DNA of 5,737 nucleotides, from contig JAITSM010000113.1 in NCBI GenBank assembly GCA_031287815.1, forward strand, positions 1 through 5,737, in the 5' to 3' direction. The notes beneath the pieces were generated by a model. It was not told the origin of the DNA and did not search any database. It saw only the letters and a program-made list of their open reading frames with translations. Source of the DNA: Prevotellaceae bacterium. GTDB lineage: Bacteria > Bacteroidota > Bacteroidia > Bacteroidales > UBA932. Shown in pieces: positions 5,693 to 5,737 of the stretch (positions within the stretch are counted from its first letter, which is position 1; the number at the start of each line of letters is the position of its first letter). Position numbers and translations under genes: made by a program.

Positions 5693-5737
5693 ATGAAAAA
5701 CCGTCCCCACAACCTCCCTTTCCCCGTTTCCCCTTTC
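5693..5737 (+). CDS. Start of a divergent gene, function unknown (cut by right edge)
   Basis: Only 15 codons are inside the window, reading MKNRPHNLPFPVSPF. The call rests mainly on the well-formed promoter upstream and on this being the first ATG after it. An in-frame TAG at 5669-5671 rules out a longer start. No ribosome binding site is evident, as is common in Bacteroidota. The start lies in the A-rich context AACACATGAAAAA. The visible residues show no hydrophobic signal core. The coding DNA becomes C/T-rich, with TTT spaced 7-8 bases apart (5719, 5727, 5734), so it could be a heptamer-like repeat at the gene start or a non-coding transcript. Confidence 0.4.
   Translation, partial: MKNRPHNLPFPVSPF

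Overview
The window looks like chromosomal DNA of a Bacteroidota member, probably of the order Bacteroidales. Both promoters that can be read have the TAnnTTTG -7 box typical of that phylum. Neither start codon has a convincing Shine-Dalgarno site, and the main gene resembles the large secreted alpha-2-macroglobulin (A2M) proteins of these bacteria. The species cannot be named from the sequence.

Positions 1-4956 are one uninterrupted minus-strand reading frame of 1652 codons that runs off the left edge. I translated it codon by codon and found no stop and no frameshift. It encodes an exported A2M-family protease-trap protein with an AWA-type signal peptide, a helix-rich N-terminal part, macroglobulin (MG) domains, an Ala/Glu-rich bait-like linker, the A2M domain and a Cys-Ala-Glu-Gln thioester motif at C1490-Q1493. 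Only the C-terminal end lies outside the window. Shorter open frames on either strand inside this span are shadows of it.

Positions 4957-5692 form a 736-base spacer between this gene and a divergent plus-strand gene whose first 15 codons start at 5693. I see no protein gene in the spacer. It is a mosaic of repeats: seven tandem arrays that all have a 7-base period but use different heptamers, four copies of a palindrome around GCTGGCGCCAGC joining the arrays, two copies of a roughly 100-base element that folds into a long hairpin, and several smaller stem-loops, one of which looks like an intrinsic terminator. The arrays run up to both promoters.

An eighth heptamer array, four units long, lies inside the A2M coding sequence at 2034-2061, at an apparent domain junction. 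Gain or loss of a single unit would put a stop codon in frame within about 25 bases. The same repeat-generating process therefore seems to have entered a gene and left a possible on/off switch. The fixed unit length across unrelated unit sequences is the most unusual thing in the window.
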